Numbered from the stretch's first letter, positions 8,225-17,761 are shown. The stretch is 64,000 nt of DNA from Bacillota bacterium (GCA_023398375.1 JAEWSH010000084.1:372001-436000), one strand, 5' to 3'. Translations and numbers: made by a program. Notes: generated by a model not told the origin, from the letters alone.

Positions 8225-8998
8225 ATGACAAGTACAGCACTAAAACTTTTAGCATTGGGATTAATGCTAATTGACCATATAGCGGAATATATTCCGGGAA
8301 TACCTATTTGGTTTCATTGGTTAGGAAGATTGTCTGCTCCATTATTTATATTTTGTATGGCATGGGGACTATCTTATACACATGATAGAAAGAAGTATCT
8401 TATAAGATTGTATTGTTTTGGAGCAATAATGGCAGTACTAGATTTAACATGCAATAATATATACCAAAAGCCATATTGCTATATAACGAATAATATTTTT
8501 GTTACACTACTTTTGATCGGTGTAATAACAAGCTTAATAGAACTGTGCAAACAGGATAGAAAAAAGGGTATTAAATATATTATTGTTTTTTGTATTTATC
8601 AATTAATAACAACATTTTTGTGTATTGCAGCAGAAGTAATACTCCCAGGCTATGGAATAATAAATTTTATTGGAGCAATTACGGCTAATTTAGTCTTTTG
8701 CGAAGGTAGTTTTATATTTATTCTTTTGGGTATATTGATATATTTCTGTAAAGAAAGTAAGCCAAAACTATTCTACGTTTATAGTATTTTTTGCGTAATT
8801 TATCTTATACTGTCAGCTATAAATGATTTTAGTGTTCAATCATTATTATTTGAAAATTATCAATGGATGATGATTGCATCGTTGCCTTTCATGTATATAT
8901 ATAATGGACAAAAGGGTAAAGGTCTAAAGTATTTATTTTATATATTTTATCCAGCACATATTATTATTTTGTTCTGGGCAGGTAACCTTTTCTTTTAA
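8225..8998 (+). CDS. TraX-family membrane protein
   Basis: Polytopic membrane protein of 257 residues with about seven to eight hydrophobic helices. The N-terminal signature ALKLLALGLMLIDHIAEYIP, followed by WLGRLSAPLFIFCMAWG, matches the TraX family. F-plasmid TraX N-acetylates pilin; chromosomal Firmicute members probably acylate other surface polymers, but the target is unknown. GGAGG lies seven bases before the ATG. It stands alone just outside the decayed element and could have arrived with it. The C-terminal FYPAHIIILFW is also typical of the family. Confidence 0.85.
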   Translation: MTSTALKLLALGLMLIDHIAEYIPGIPIWFHWLGRLSAPLFIFCMAWGLSYTHDRKKYLIRLYCFGAIMAVLDLTCNNIYQKPYCYITNNIFVTLLLIGVITSLIELCKQDRKKGIKYIIVFCIYQLITTFLCIAAEVILPGYGIINFIGAITANLVFCEGSFIFILLGILIYFCKESKPKLFYVYSIFCVIYLILSAINDFSVQSLLFENYQWMMIASLPFMYIYNGQKGKGLKYLFYIFYPAHIIILFWAGNLFF

Positions 8999-9258
8999 GA
9001 GTATGTCGTGCCTAAAACAAATCTTATTTTTGACTGGAATCAATAAATGGAAACACTATTGTTTATACGGGGAAAGTAGATTTACAAGAACATCGAATCT
9101 TCTTAGGTACCCAATAACAATTTGATATTTTACAGCCTCATATTCTCAAATGCGCTTTAGATTAACAGCAATATTTATCTATATTTTTTCTTTATAATAT
9201 CTTCATTTTTACTTAATCAAAAAAACACTAATAAGACACAATTAAGAGCTACAATATG
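8999..9258. other. Intergenic stretch before the first two-hairpin element
   Basis: AT-rich, with no convincing open frame or RNA gene in this part; the paired-hairpin element begins at about 9259. A TACAAT box at about 9250-9255 may be its -10 region, but no clear -35 was found. Confidence 0.4.
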
Positions 9259-9338
9259 ATTATCAATTAAGCAATTACATTGATAAACTTTTTTCAACCT
9301 CCCCTCTTAGTGCGCATTCAGAAATGGATGCGTTTTTT
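9259..9338 (+). ncRNA. Two-hairpin element, copy 1 (candidate small RNA)
   Basis: Hairpin 1 pairs ATTATCAAT (9259-9267) with ATTGATA (9279-9285). A single-stranded pyrimidine linker with CCTCCCCTC follows. Hairpin 2 (9313-9332, CGCATTC / GGATGCG) with TTTTTT forms an intrinsic terminator. The same layout recurs at 10279-10359. C-rich unpaired stretches of this kind in Firmicute small RNAs pair with Shine-Dalgarno sequences, so an antisense regulator is possible. The element could alternatively just be a duplicated terminator region. Confidence 0.45.
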
Positions 9339-9344
9339 AATATT

Positions 9345-9683
9345 TCATTCTTTTGATATGAACTCTTCTAATGCTTTCATAGCAAATCTTGCATTTGGAT
9401 AAGTAATAGAACCACCACCAATTACACCAATCTTTATTGCTTCCATAATCTCTTCTATACTTGCTCCGGCATTTAAACAACCCTCAATATGATAGCAAAT
9501 ACACTCATTACAACGACTAACTACTGATATGGCTAATCCCATAAGTTCTTTGTGTCTTTTATCAATTGCACCGTCTGAATATGTTTTATCATCCAATTCT
9601 CCAAATTCCTTAAAGAATTCATCTGCTTGAGTAAGTTTCAGATTATACTCTTTTCGAAACTCTTTCATATCTTCAATATCCAT
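9345..9683 (-). CDS. Carboxymuconolactone decarboxylase family (AhpD-like) protein
   Basis: A 112-residue helical protein of the CMD/AhpD family. The CxxC active-site motif appears as SRCNECICYHIEGCLNAGAS near residue 65, with the His that completes the AhpD-type thiol proton relay. GAIDKRHKELMGLAISVV is the usual segment before it. Family members act as alkylhydroperoxidase-type thiol reductases or decarboxylases; here a redox role is more likely. GGGGG precedes the ATG. The cupin gene immediately upstream on the same strand (67 bases away) suggests co-transcription. Confidence 0.88.
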   Translation of the reverse strand: MDIEDMKEFRKEYNLKLTQADEFFKEFGELDDKTYSDGAIDKRHKELMGLAISVVSRCNECICYHIEGCLNAGASIEEIMEAIKIGVIGGGSITYPNARFAMKALEEFISKE

Positions 9684-9748
9684 TATCTTTCCCCCTAATT
9701 ATGTAAGTGATGATGTCTCATTATTATATAAAATATTCTTATAAGATT

Positions 9749-10081
9749 TTATTTTATACTATACCTGTCCTTTTGGTTAAAAAATGTCATGTCAGCATAT
9801 CCTGCAAATATCTTTCCGGAATGTTTTACACCTTTTGGAATAAAGTACCTATCACCTTTTACATATGTATTTTTAACTCCGCCAATTGTTAATTCTATTT
9901 TTCCTTCAAGAACTATACCCCATTGACTTTCATGAAAGTGTTCGGATAAAATAACATCCTCTGCAAACTCCATAAATATTATCTGATGGTTTTCTGCTTG
10001 TGAAAGGTATGCACTGATGCCTTTTAGCGGAATATCTGCCTCAGGCAGATTTATTACTGGTTCAGGGAATATTTTTGACAT
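9749..10081 (-). CDS. Cupin-domain protein
   Basis: A single-cupin protein of 110 residues. Cupin motif 1 is EHFHESQWGIVLEGKIELTIGG with metal-ligand histidines. Motif 2 is GDRYFIPKGVKHSGKIFAGY with the third histidine. GVVLEG-type spacing is normal. Small cupins of this type act as isomerases, dioxygenase-like enzymes or sensors; none can be chosen. It has a strong AGGAGG site and lies directly upstream of the AhpD-like gene on the same strand, a frequent pairing that suggests a shared redox or aromatic-compound job. Confidence 0.85.
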   Translation of the reverse strand: MSKIFPEPVINLPEADIPLKGISAYLSQAENHQIIFMEFAEDVILSEHFHESQWGIVLEGKIELTIGGVKNTYVKGDRYFIPKGVKHSGKIFAGYADMTFFNQKDRYSIK

Positions 10082-10278
10082 ATTTTTTCCTCCTAATATG
10101 AATCACACATTCTACATTTTATGGTAGACAATTACTCCACTTTGTCTAAAAACCAATTATACTACATTAATCTACATTATCGACATTTCTTTATTTGTGA
10201 TTATTTTTTCTTTATACATTATTAATTTTTCTTTTATGGAATAGACATTCTTTTGTCACATTTAGAATTTATACTAGC
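10082..10278. other. Intergenic stretch upstream of the cupin gene
   Basis: It should carry the leftward cupin promoter and, at its right end, the start of the second two-hairpin element. No open frame is seen. Confidence 0.4.
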
Positions 10279-10359
10279 ATTATCAATAAGGAAACAAGTT
10301 GATAATCTTTTTTCTCACTCCCCCTTTTATTACGCATCCAGTGATGGATGCGTTTTTTT
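10279..10359 (+). ncRNA. Two-hairpin element, copy 2 (candidate small RNA)
   Basis: Hairpin 1 pairs ATTATCAA (10279-10286) with TTGATAAT (10299-10306). A linker with CTCACTCCCCC follows. Hairpin 2 is a perfect ACGCATCC / GGATGCGT stem (10332-10353) followed by a seven-T run. Order, spacing and the linker match copy 1 at 9259-9338, while the loops differ. A TATACT box just upstream (about 10270-10275) aligns with TACAAT in copy 1. The flippase gene starts 95 bases after the terminator. Confidence 0.45.
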
Positions 10360-10453
10360 AATAATTTCAGAAATAATTAAGAACTAATTTCTTCATTCTC
10401 TTGATAGCTATTTCACAATATAGTATATTTAGATGTATTGATAGAGGTGGAAA

Positions 10454-12076
10454 ATGGTAAAACAAAGTAAAAAGAATCTACTCATGCAAGGCAGTATTCT
10501 CGCTGCAGCAGGAATCCTTACAAGAATAATCGGTCTATTATATAGAATCCCTATGGCTAATATGTTGGGAGCAGAAGGTAATGGTATTTACTCTGTCGCA
10601 TTTGGTATCTACAATATTACATTAACTCTTTCTTCCTATAGTCTTCCTTTGGCTATATCAAAAATTATATCCCAGCAGACGGTGAACAAGGAATATAAAA
10701 ATTCCTTTACTGTTTTCCGTAATGCATTAATATTTGGCCTTATTGTAGGACTTGCTGCCTGTACACTAATTTTTTTTGGTGCGGACACTTTAGAAGTTAT
10801 TTATAAAACAAGGGGACTTGCAAAACCTCTTCGCATTGTTGCTCCAACTACCTTTATTATGGCTATTCTTGGCGTTTTCCGCGGATTATATCAAGGTAAG
10901 AGTACCATGATTCCGACTGCCTTATCACAAATATTTGAACAGATTGTCAATGCAATTGTAAGTGTGACAGCTATTTATTTTTTTATGAAGGTGTATCGTG
11001 ATTCTGATCAAGTTGCCGCATACGGCGCGGCAGGCGGAATCTGCGGAACATTTGCTGGTGCTCTGACTGCCTTATTATTCCTGTTATTTGTATTTGCAAT
11101 TTATAGACCTACTCTTAATAGACAAATACGAAAAGACAGGACTCAGTATAAAGCAAGTAATACTGAAATCTACAAGCTGCTTTTTATAACTATTTTACCT
11201 ATTATCTTCAGCCAGACGGTTTATCAGATCGGTTATACCCTTGATGATTTAATTTTTGGAAATATTATGTCTCTAAAGGGCTTTACGAATACTGTTACAA
11301 ATTCATTAAGAGGCGCATTTAATTCACAGTATAATTTGTTAATCAACGTGCCTGTAGCAATTGCCTCTTCCATGGCAGCATCTACAATACCGAATATAGC
11401 AGCATCTGCAAAATCAAAATCTTCAGATATTACCGAAAAGGTAAGCGCTGTAATAAAGTTTAATATGGCAATTGCATTTCCATCCGCTGTCGGTCTATCA
11501 GTATTAGCAAGACCAATTACCTGCCTGTTATTTCCTAATTTAACCACTTATCAGGACACAGTCGTAAATTTATTAGTATTTGGATCTTCCGCCGTTATTT
11601 TTTATTCCTTATCCACAATTACGACTTCTATTTTACAGGGAATGGATTATATGAAGACTCCTATTTATCACGCCGCAATATCCGTTATTATCCATGTAAT
11701 TTTAGTAAGTGTTCTACTCTATTCAACCAAATTAGGTATTTATGCTTTGTTAATCGGTAATATTACATTTCCCCTCCTGGTATGTTTGCTAAATTGGCAT
11801 TCTGTTGAAAAATACTTAAATTATAAACAAGAAGTTCTAAAAACATTTGGTGTCCCCTTTGTTTCTTCACTTGCGATGGGGCTTGTCGCTTTCCTGATTT
11901 ATCATGGCTCTTATTTCCTGATAAAAAGTAATGCCATATGTATTATTATTTCTATTGCTTTTGCTGTACTAGTCTATTTCTTTTTATTATTACTACTTAA
12001 ATGTTTCTCTGAGGAGGAGTTAAAAGATATTCCGATGGGCAGCCGTATTGCTAGAATCGGACATCGTTTTTTATAA
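10454..12076 (+). CDS. SpoVB/MurJ-like polysaccharide flippase
   Basis: Integral membrane protein of 540 residues with about 14 hydrophobic helices, in the MOP flippase superfamily close to SpoVB/YtgP/MurJ. The N-terminal GSILAAAGILTRIIGLLYRI and MANMLGAEGNGIYSVAFGIY are characteristic. Such proteins move undecaprenyl-linked precursors (lipid II or polysaccharide units) across the membrane; SpoVB acts in spore cortex synthesis. AGGTGG precedes the ATG. It is followed by a lipoprotein gene on the same strand after 147 bases. Whether the substrate is lipid II or another glycan cannot be told. Confidence 0.9.
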   Translation: MVKQSKKNLLMQGSILAAAGILTRIIGLLYRIPMANMLGAEGNGIYSVAFGIYNITLTLSSYSLPLAISKIISQQTVNKEYKNSFTVFRNALIFGLIVGLAACTLIFFGADTLEVIYKTRGLAKPLRIVAPTTFIMAILGVFRGLYQGKSTMIPTALSQIFEQIVNAIVSVTAIYFFMKVYRDSDQVAAYGAAGGICGTFAGALTALLFLLFVFAIYRPTLNRQIRKDRTQYKASNTEIYKLLFITILPIIFSQTVYQIGYTLDDLIFGNIMSLKGFTNTVTNSLRGAFNSQYNLLINVPVAIASSMAASTIPNIAASAKSKSSDITEKVSAVIKFNMAIAFPSAVGLSVLARPITCLLFPNLTTYQDTVVNLLVFGSSAVIFYSLSTITTSILQGMDYMKTPIYHAAISVIIHVILVSVLLYSTKLGIYALLIGNITFPLLVCLLNWHSVEKYLNYKQEVLKTFGVPFVSSLAMGLVAFLIYHGSYFLIKSNAICIIISIAFAVLVYFFLLLLLKCFSEEELKDIPMGSRIARIGHRFL

Positions 12077-12223
12077 TATGATACAAGGGCCAAAAGGTCA
12101 TGTTTTATAATTGCTGTTTATAATTATATTATCTCGTACATATAATTTACTACTGATAACTATTGATAAAAGATTGTCATATATTGTAACTATTTGACTA
12201 TTACCATATTAAGGAGATGTCAT

Positions 12224-13024
12224 ATGAAAAAGAAACTGTTATTGACTACTATGATACTATCATCATTGATACTGGGCGGATGTTCTATAGGAAGCACTGA
12301 TTCTGAAGAAACAATAAATACACAGGATTTTTCCAGTTTACATGAACAACTGGATTCTATTCAATCAAATGTGAAACAATATATGGATGTGCCCTCCGCT
12401 TCTGATTATATTATAGTGACAACGAATGAGATAACGTATACGTTTACAGAATTGGAATCCAATTTATTAATACAATTAAAAAATATCTCTAAAGATTCTT
12501 ATAAAGATCTTAATCTATTAATGATTTTTTATGATGCAGACAATAACATTATCAGCAGTAGTACACAATATTTGGATAATATTTTAACCGGCAAGACTTA
12601 CGCAGCTAATATTATATACCCTACTGATCAAAATGGAACAAAAATTGCTTATGACCATTATGAAATCCAAATGAAAGCTTTTCCTTATAATATTTCCGTT
12701 GAAGACTTTTCTGATCAGATAGATATTGCTTCTAATAAGGGATTAGATGGATATGTAATTGCAAAATTAACAAATAAATCAGATCAGATATTAAGCTCTA
12801 TAGATTCTTATATCTTATATTATGATGATGGCGGGAATATTATTGGATGTGAACAAGGCGGTGTTTATGATGTACTTTCTAACAGTTATGATGTGATTTC
12901 CTATTCATTACCATACGGTATTGACTATATTCCATTGGAATATGCTGATTATAAGATTTTTATTACTTCTGCTATTAATATTGATTCGGCAATACCCGAT
13001 GTTCAGAGAATTATGGAGCCTTAG
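12224..13024 (+). CDS. Predicted surface lipoprotein
   Basis: About 266 residues from the ATG at 12224, which has AAGGAG nearby; an upstream in-frame start at 12194 lacks one. The N-terminus is a lipoprotein signal (MKKKLLLTTMILSSL) with lipobox LILGGC, so Cys is expected to be lipidated and the protein anchored outside the membrane. The mature part has no recognised domain. Two similar segments, ESNLLIQLKNISKDSY and DGYVIAKLTNKSDQILSS, both followed by YYDDG or YDADN strands, suggest two related beta-sandwich domains of the FxLYD type. It ends just before a strong bidirectional terminator. Confidence 0.75.
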   Translation: MKKKLLLTTMILSSLILGGCSIGSTDSEETINTQDFSSLHEQLDSIQSNVKQYMDVPSASDYIIVTTNEITYTFTELESNLLIQLKNISKDSYKDLNLLMIFYDADNNIISSSTQYLDNILTGKTYAANIIYPTDQNGTKIAYDHYEIQMKAFPYNISVEDFSDQIDIASNKGLDGYVIAKLTNKSDQILSSIDSYILYYDDGGNIIGCEQGGVYDVLSNSYDVISYSLPYGIDYIPLEYADYKIFITSAINIDSAIPDVQRIMEP

Positions 13025-13045
13025 AGATATCATGAACATTTACAC

Positions 13046-13081
13046 AAAAGAAGCAAGATTCTACTGAATCTTGCTTCTTTC
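13046..13081. terminator. Bidirectional terminator between lipoprotein gene and xylulokinase gene
   Basis: Perfect stem AAAGAAGCAAGATT / AATCTTGCTTCTTT with a six-base loop between two convergent genes, with T-rich flanks on both strands. Confidence 0.85.
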
Positions 13082-13099
13082 TATTCTATGATATGATAT

Positions 13100-14569
13100 T
13101 TACATTAACGTCGGAAATAACTCTTTTACTGTTGGATAAATTTTTGCAAACTTTTGATATTTTTCTTCATATTTTGCAACAAGTTCAGGAGACGGTTCTA
13201 CCGTATCTACAATTTTTACGAGTTTATCTGCTGCTTCTTCCACGGAAGCGAACTCTCCGCATGCAACAGCCGCAAGCATTGCTCCACCGTATCCAGGACC
13301 TTCTTCGCTTTCAATCACATCAAGTTTAATATTTAAAATATTTGCAATCATCTTCTTCCAAAGAGGACTCTTTGCACCACCGCCGCATATCTTAGATCTT
13401 TCAATCTTAATACCAAGAGATTTTGCTACCTCAAAGGAATCACGTATTGCGAATGCAACACCTTCTAATACTGCCTGTGTCATATCTGCTCTGCTGCTAT
13501 CCATCGTAAGTCCAATAAAAGTTCCCCTTGCCAATGGATCATTTAACGGAGAACGCTCTCCCATTAGATATGGTAAAAAATACACATTATTCTCACCTAA
13601 CTTTGTAATGGCTTTTTGTTCCTCTGCAAAGTCTTTTGTTCCAATAATATCTTCCATCCACCATTTATTACAAGAGGCTGCACTCAGCATACATCCCATC
13701 AAATGATAATGTCCATCCGCATGTGCAAACGCATGAAGTGCATTATTTTTATCCACTCCAAAGTTCTTACTTGATATGAATATGGTACCACTTGTTCCAA
13801 GTGAGATATTACACATTCCATCACCAACGGTTCCTGTACCAACAGCTGCTGCCGCATTATCACCTGCGCCCGCAACAATCTTAACATTAGATGATAAACC
13901 GATTTTTTCAGCAATTTCTGGTTTTAAAGTGCCTACAACTTCATAACTTTCATAAATCTTTGCAAGCTGGTTTTCTGTAATTCCACAGATTTCCATCATT
14001 TCTTTTGACCAGCACTTATTCTTTACATCAAATACTAACATACCGGACGCATCCGATACATCTGTACAGAAACTTCCTGATAACATATACGCAATATAGT
14101 CTTTAGGAAGCATGATTTTACTTATCTTTGCAAAGTTTTCAGGTTCATGTTTCTTCACCCATAAAATTTTAGGTGCTGTGAATCCTGCAAATGCAATATT
14201 AGCTGTATGCTCAGATAACTTATCTTTTCCGATTATGTTATTCAGATAATCTGTTTCTTCTGTTGTTCTACCATCATTCCATAAAATAGCAGGCCTTATT
14301 ACATTATCTTTATCATCTAAAATAACAAGTCCGTGCATCTGTCCCCCAAAACTAATACCTGCTACTTGTGATTTATCACATTCAGATACTAATTCTGCAA
14401 GTCCTTCCATAACTGCACTCCACCAATCTTCCGGTTTCTGTTCTGACCAGCCTGGATGCGGAAAGCTTAATGAATATTCTTTGGATACTACTTTTTCTAT
14501 TTTTCCATCAGCAGCCATAAGTAATAATTTGACTGCTGATGTACCAAGATCTACACCAATATATAACAT
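13100..14569 (-). CDS. xylB: Xylulokinase
   Basis: FGGY-family sugar kinase of 489 residues. It phosphorylates D-xylulose to xylulose 5-phosphate with ATP. The N-terminal lobe opens with YIGVDLGTSAVKLLLM, the phosphate-binding loop. SFGGQMHGLVILD matches the substrate-contact region of XylB, and the C-terminal ATP lobe has KICGGGAKSPLWKKMIAN and EGPGYGGAMLAAVACG. It is the last gene of the leftward block DUF4867-isomerase-kinase, with 21 bases to the isomerase. The XylB assignment is favoured over other FGGY kinases by the motifs and by the alpha-xylosidase-like gene nearby. Confidence 0.88.
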   Translation of the reverse strand: MLYIGVDLGTSAVKLLLMAADGKIEKVVSKEYSLSFPHPGWSEQKPEDWWSAVMEGLAELVSECDKSQVAGISFGGQMHGLVILDDKDNVIRPAILWNDGRTTEETDYLNNIIGKDKLSEHTANIAFAGFTAPKILWVKKHEPENFAKISKIMLPKDYIAYMLSGSFCTDVSDASGMLVFDVKNKCWSKEMMEICGITENQLAKIYESYEVVGTLKPEIAEKIGLSSNVKIVAGAGDNAAAAVGTGTVGDGMCNISLGTSGTIFISSKNFGVDKNNALHAFAHADGHYHLMGCMLSAASCNKWWMEDIIGTKDFAEEQKAITKLGENNVYFLPYLMGERSPLNDPLARGTFIGLTMDSSRADMTQAVLEGVAFAIRDSFEVAKSLGIKIERSKICGGGAKSPLWKKMIANILNIKLDVIESEEGPGYGGAMLAAVACGEFASVEEAADKLVKIVDTVEPSPELVAKYEEKYQKFAKIYPTVKELFPTLM

Positions 14570-14590
14570 ATCTACTCCTATCTATGCAAT

Positions 14591-16078
14591 TTATGCAAAT
14601 GGATTCTCTGTTGGATATCTTACACCGGCAGGCTGATTATATCCAATCTCTTCTACTGGAACACCAATATATTTGAATACTTCATAAATAGCTTTTCCAA
14701 AATGACCAAATGCTACTGCACCATGGTGTGGGTAATTCTTTTCAATTAATACATGGCGGTAGAATCTTCCCATTTCCGGAATTGCAAATACACCAATTGC
14801 ACCAAATGATCTTGTAGCTACAGGAAGAACTTCTCCCTGCGCAATGTAAGCACGAATCTGCGCATCTGCTGTACTCTGTAAGCGGAAGAATGTGATATCT
14901 CCAGGAGCAATATCCCCTTCCAGCGTTCCATTTGTAACTTCTACTGGTAAACTTCTTGCCATGATCTTCTGATATTTCATTGAGCAGGCAGCTAATTTCT
15001 TGGAAGGTGTATTTCCGCAGTGGAATCCCATAAAAGTATCTTTTAAGGTATAATCATATTTTCCTTTGATGCCTTCTTCGTACATATCTGCTGGTACGGA
15101 ATTATTGATATCAAGTAATGTAACTGCATCTTCGCTCACACATGTTCCGATAAACTCACTTAATGCACCATAGATATCAACTTCACAAGATACCGGAATA
15201 CCCATTCCTGTAAGGCGGCTGTTCACATAGCAAGGAACAAATCCGAATTGTGTCTGGAATGCTGGCCAGCATTTTCCAGCGATAGCAACATATTTTCTAT
15301 ATCCTTTATGAGCTTCTATCCAATCAAGCAATGTCAATTCATATTGTGCTAATTTTGGAAGAATTTCCGGTTTCATATTTCCTGCACCAAGTTCTGCTTC
15401 CATATCTTTCACAACTTCCGCAATACGTGGATCTCCGGCATGTTTGTTAAAAGCTTCAAATAAATCAAGTTCTGAATTCTCTTCAATTTCAACACCTAAG
15501 TTATAAAGCTGCTTGATCGGTGCATTACATGCTAAGAAATTCAATGGACGTGGTCCAAAGCTAATGATCTTTAAATCTGATAATCCAACAATACCACGTG
15601 CAATAGGAACAAATTCATGAATCATATCTGCACACTCTTCTGCTGTTCCAACTGGATATTCCGGAATATAAGCCTTGATGTTACGAAGTTTTAAATTATA
15701 ACTTGCATTTAACATACCACAGTATGCATCACCACGGCCGTCCATTAAGCTGTCTCCAGTTTCTTCTGCAGCTGCAACGAACATTGCAGGTCCGTCAAAA
15801 TGTTTTGCAAGTAATGTCTCAGAAATTTCAGGTCCAAAATTACCAAGATATACAACAAGTGCATTACATCCTGCTTTTTTTACATCTTCCAATGCTTGTA
15901 CCATATGGATTTCACTCTCCACGATACAGATTGGACATTCATAAATATCAGCTTCCTCATATTTTGCTTTGTATGCTTTTATTAATGCTTCTCTTCTTGA
16001 TACGGATAATGTCTCCGGAAAACAATCTCTACTTACTGCTACAATACCTATTTTAACCTGTGGCAAATTTTTAAACAT
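14591..16078 (-). CDS. L-fucose/L-arabinose isomerase-fold sugar isomerase
   Basis: Cytoplasmic 495-residue protein of the FucI/AraA fold group, distant from both named enzymes. It begins KIGIVAVSRDCFPETLSVSR. It carries NALVVYLGNFGPEISETLLA, the NPP-like domain boundary, and ends with a region rich in small strands (GDITFFRLQSTADAQIRAY). Such enzymes interconvert an aldose and a ketose with Mn2+. Between DUF4867 and xylulokinase, the expected product is D-xylulose or a related ketose. No classical XylA is present in the window, so this protein may fill that step; that is inference. AGGAAAAG-type purines precede the ATG. Confidence 0.8.
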   Translation of the reverse strand: MFKNLPQVKIGIVAVSRDCFPETLSVSRREALIKAYKAKYEEADIYECPICIVESEIHMVQALEDVKKAGCNALVVYLGNFGPEISETLLAKHFDGPAMFVAAAEETGDSLMDGRGDAYCGMLNASYNLKLRNIKAYIPEYPVGTAEECADMIHEFVPIARGIVGLSDLKIISFGPRPLNFLACNAPIKQLYNLGVEIEENSELDLFEAFNKHAGDPRIAEVVKDMEAELGAGNMKPEILPKLAQYELTLLDWIEAHKGYRKYVAIAGKCWPAFQTQFGFVPCYVNSRLTGMGIPVSCEVDIYGALSEFIGTCVSEDAVTLLDINNSVPADMYEEGIKGKYDYTLKDTFMGFHCGNTPSKKLAACSMKYQKIMARSLPVEVTNGTLEGDIAPGDITFFRLQSTADAQIRAYIAQGEVLPVATRSFGAIGVFAIPEMGRFYRHVLIEKNYPHHGAVAFGHFGKAIYEVFKYIGVPVEEIGYNQPAGVRYPTENPFA

Positions 16079-16173
16079 TTCTTTTCCTCCAATTTATGTT
16101 TTAATTTTTTCATTCCTGTTATGTTTACATATTTTGAATCTAAATCTTAGTTCAAGTACATTCCCTTTATTGA

Positions 16174-16794
16174 TCAAACAGTTATATTTTTACCCTTTAA
16201 TCCATTAAATGCACCCGCAATATCTGCATCCTTATGACCGATCAGCCATTTATTCTTTGCAAATAACAGAGAATCTTCTTCAGCACCTTTTGGCTGATCT
16301 TCTATCTCCGTATTTGTACCCTTTGGTAAGATAACAACATTACGGAATGGTTTTCCGTCTACACTGCAAGGTGCATAATGTAATGTTGTCGCATACATCT
16401 CAACAACTTCTCCCGCCGGTACAAAGAAAGCCTCAATCTTACTTGTATCATATGTGTTATCTGCTTCAATATCCTGCTGCTTTCCTAATAACAGAATCAT
16501 ATCAGAAGCTGCTACACCAAGTTCCGAATTACGATGATACTCAACAGCATTTAATTTGTTATTGGTACCGTTGCAATATCCCACTTGGATTGGAAGACCT
16601 CCAAAAAAACCATTTTCAATTACTTTCTTAATTGGTAAATCTTCGAATTCTTTAATGGACGGATAATATACCACATCATCTGCCGGTGCATCTGTACTTT
16701 GCATTGCCTTTATAAGTTCAGCGACATCATAATCTTTTGTAAGTACTCTGCCGTATGCCCTAAAAGATGCATCATTTACATTTTGAATCTTCAT
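16174..16794 (-). CDS. DUF4867 family protein
   Basis: About 206 residues from an internal ATG at 16794 with GGAAAGGAG upstream; the frame extends to 16848 without such a site. It matches the DUF4867 family: RAYGRVLTKDYDVAELI near the start, then GGLPIQVGYCNGTNNKLNAVEYHRNSE and PAGEVVEMYATTLHYAPC, which look like cupin-type strands with histidine and glutamate ligands. The fold recalls ureidoglycolate-lyase-like or sugar-isomerase cupins. It is first in a leftward block with isomerase and xylulokinase. Its function is unknown; epimerase, anomerase or lactonase activity on the same sugar is plausible. Confidence 0.75.
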   Translation of the reverse strand: MKIQNVNDASFRAYGRVLTKDYDVAELIKAMQSTDAPADDVVYYPSIKEFEDLPIKKVIENGFFGGLPIQVGYCNGTNNKLNAVEYHRNSELGVAASDMILLLGKQQDIEADNTYDTSKIEAFFVPAGEVVEMYATTLHYAPCSVDGKPFRNVVILPKGTNTEIEDQPKGAEEDSLLFAKNKWLIGHKDADIAGAFNGLKGKNITV

Positions 16795-16918
16795 TAACTG
16801 ATACTCCTTTCCAATACTCTTTTTACCCCAAAAAGCAATTGTTTCCAAATTATGTTACAATTGCTTAGATTATTTATATTATATAAAATTTATTTGTATT
16901 TTTCCACCAAAAACTTGT

Positions 16919-17761
16919 CTAATCAATAGCACTTTCTTGTCTTTTTTTCATTTCCTTACGATATGTGCTCGGTAACACGCCGAAACGTTTGGTAAAAGCT
17001 TTGGCAAAACTTCTGCTATCTGGAAATCCATTATTTTCAGCGATCTCATTAATGGATAAATCCGTATTGACAAGTTCCTTAAATCCATATTCAACTCTGA
17101 CATTCAGAAGATATGTCTTATAGTTAATTCTTGCATATTTTTGAAATATCCGGGACAGATAGGTAGGAGAAAATCCAAAGACTTCTGCTACACTTTCAAG
17201 CGTAATATCTTTCCTATAATTTTCCTGAATATAATTTGTAATCTTTGATAATTTTTCCAATTGTCTGTTTTGTCTGATTCTCTCCTTATCTACATTCTTT
17301 TCTTTATATTTCGTGATCAGTATATATAATAATTTATAATAGTAACTTTTTACTTCCAGCTCATACCCATACCTTTTTTCAGAATAAACATTATACATCT
17401 GATTAATCAACTCAATTAATTCGGAATCCTTCTCGTATCTGGTACTTTTAAAAAGCAGATATTCATCATCCCTATACTCTGCCAACGCTTCCTGCGGTAT
17501 CTGAAGTACAATGGTATAATTTGCCCTTGGCGCCTCAATGGAATGGATCTCATTAGAATTTACTAGAATGAACTGCCCCTTCGACAGGGAATAATACTGA
17601 GAATTTATATAAAAATCTATCGTTCCCTCAAATACCAGAAATATCTCTACAGAATTATGCCAATGTTTCACCACCTGATAATTTCCGTTTTTTCCTTCAA
17701 AAACAAACATTCGAAATGGCAAATCATTATTTGGTAAGACTAATTCATGTTTGAATTCCAT
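16919..17761 (-). CDS. AraC-family transcriptional regulator
   Basis: About 280 residues from the ATG at 17761 (GGTGGGAGAG upstream). An N-terminal cupin sensor (NYQVVKHWHNSVEIFLVFEG, then YYSLSKGQFILVNSNEIHSIE) is followed by two helix-turn-helix motifs at the C-terminus (ITLESVAEVFGFSPTYLSRIFQ and SINEIAENNGFPDSRSFAKAF). It is expected to bind a sugar and activate nearby transport or catabolic genes. It lies just upstream of the DUF4867-isomerase-kinase block on the same strand, the probable target. Confidence 0.92.
   Translation of the reverse strand: MEFKHELVLPNNDLPFRMFVFEGKNGNYQVVKHWHNSVEIFLVFEGTIDFYINSQYYSLSKGQFILVNSNEIHSIEAPRANYTIVLQIPQEALAEYRDDEYLLFKSTRYEKDSELIELINQMYNVYSEKRYGYELEVKSYYYKLLYILITKYKEKNVDKERIRQNRQLEKLSKITNYIQENYRKDITLESVAEVFGFSPTYLSRIFQKYARINYKTYLLNVRVEYGFKELVNTDLSINEIAENNGFPDSRSFAKAFTKRFGVLPSTYRKEMKKRQESAID

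Noticed and set aside
9285..10332. The two-hairpin elements as a CRISPR array or transposon ends
   Set aside because: There are only two copies, about 1 kb apart, in direct orientation, with no spacers, no cas genes and no transposase between them.
15703..16056. A 117-codon plus-strand frame inside the isomerase gene
   Set aside because: Antisense to a clear sugar isomerase and low in complexity (His, Leu, Gln); no translation signals.
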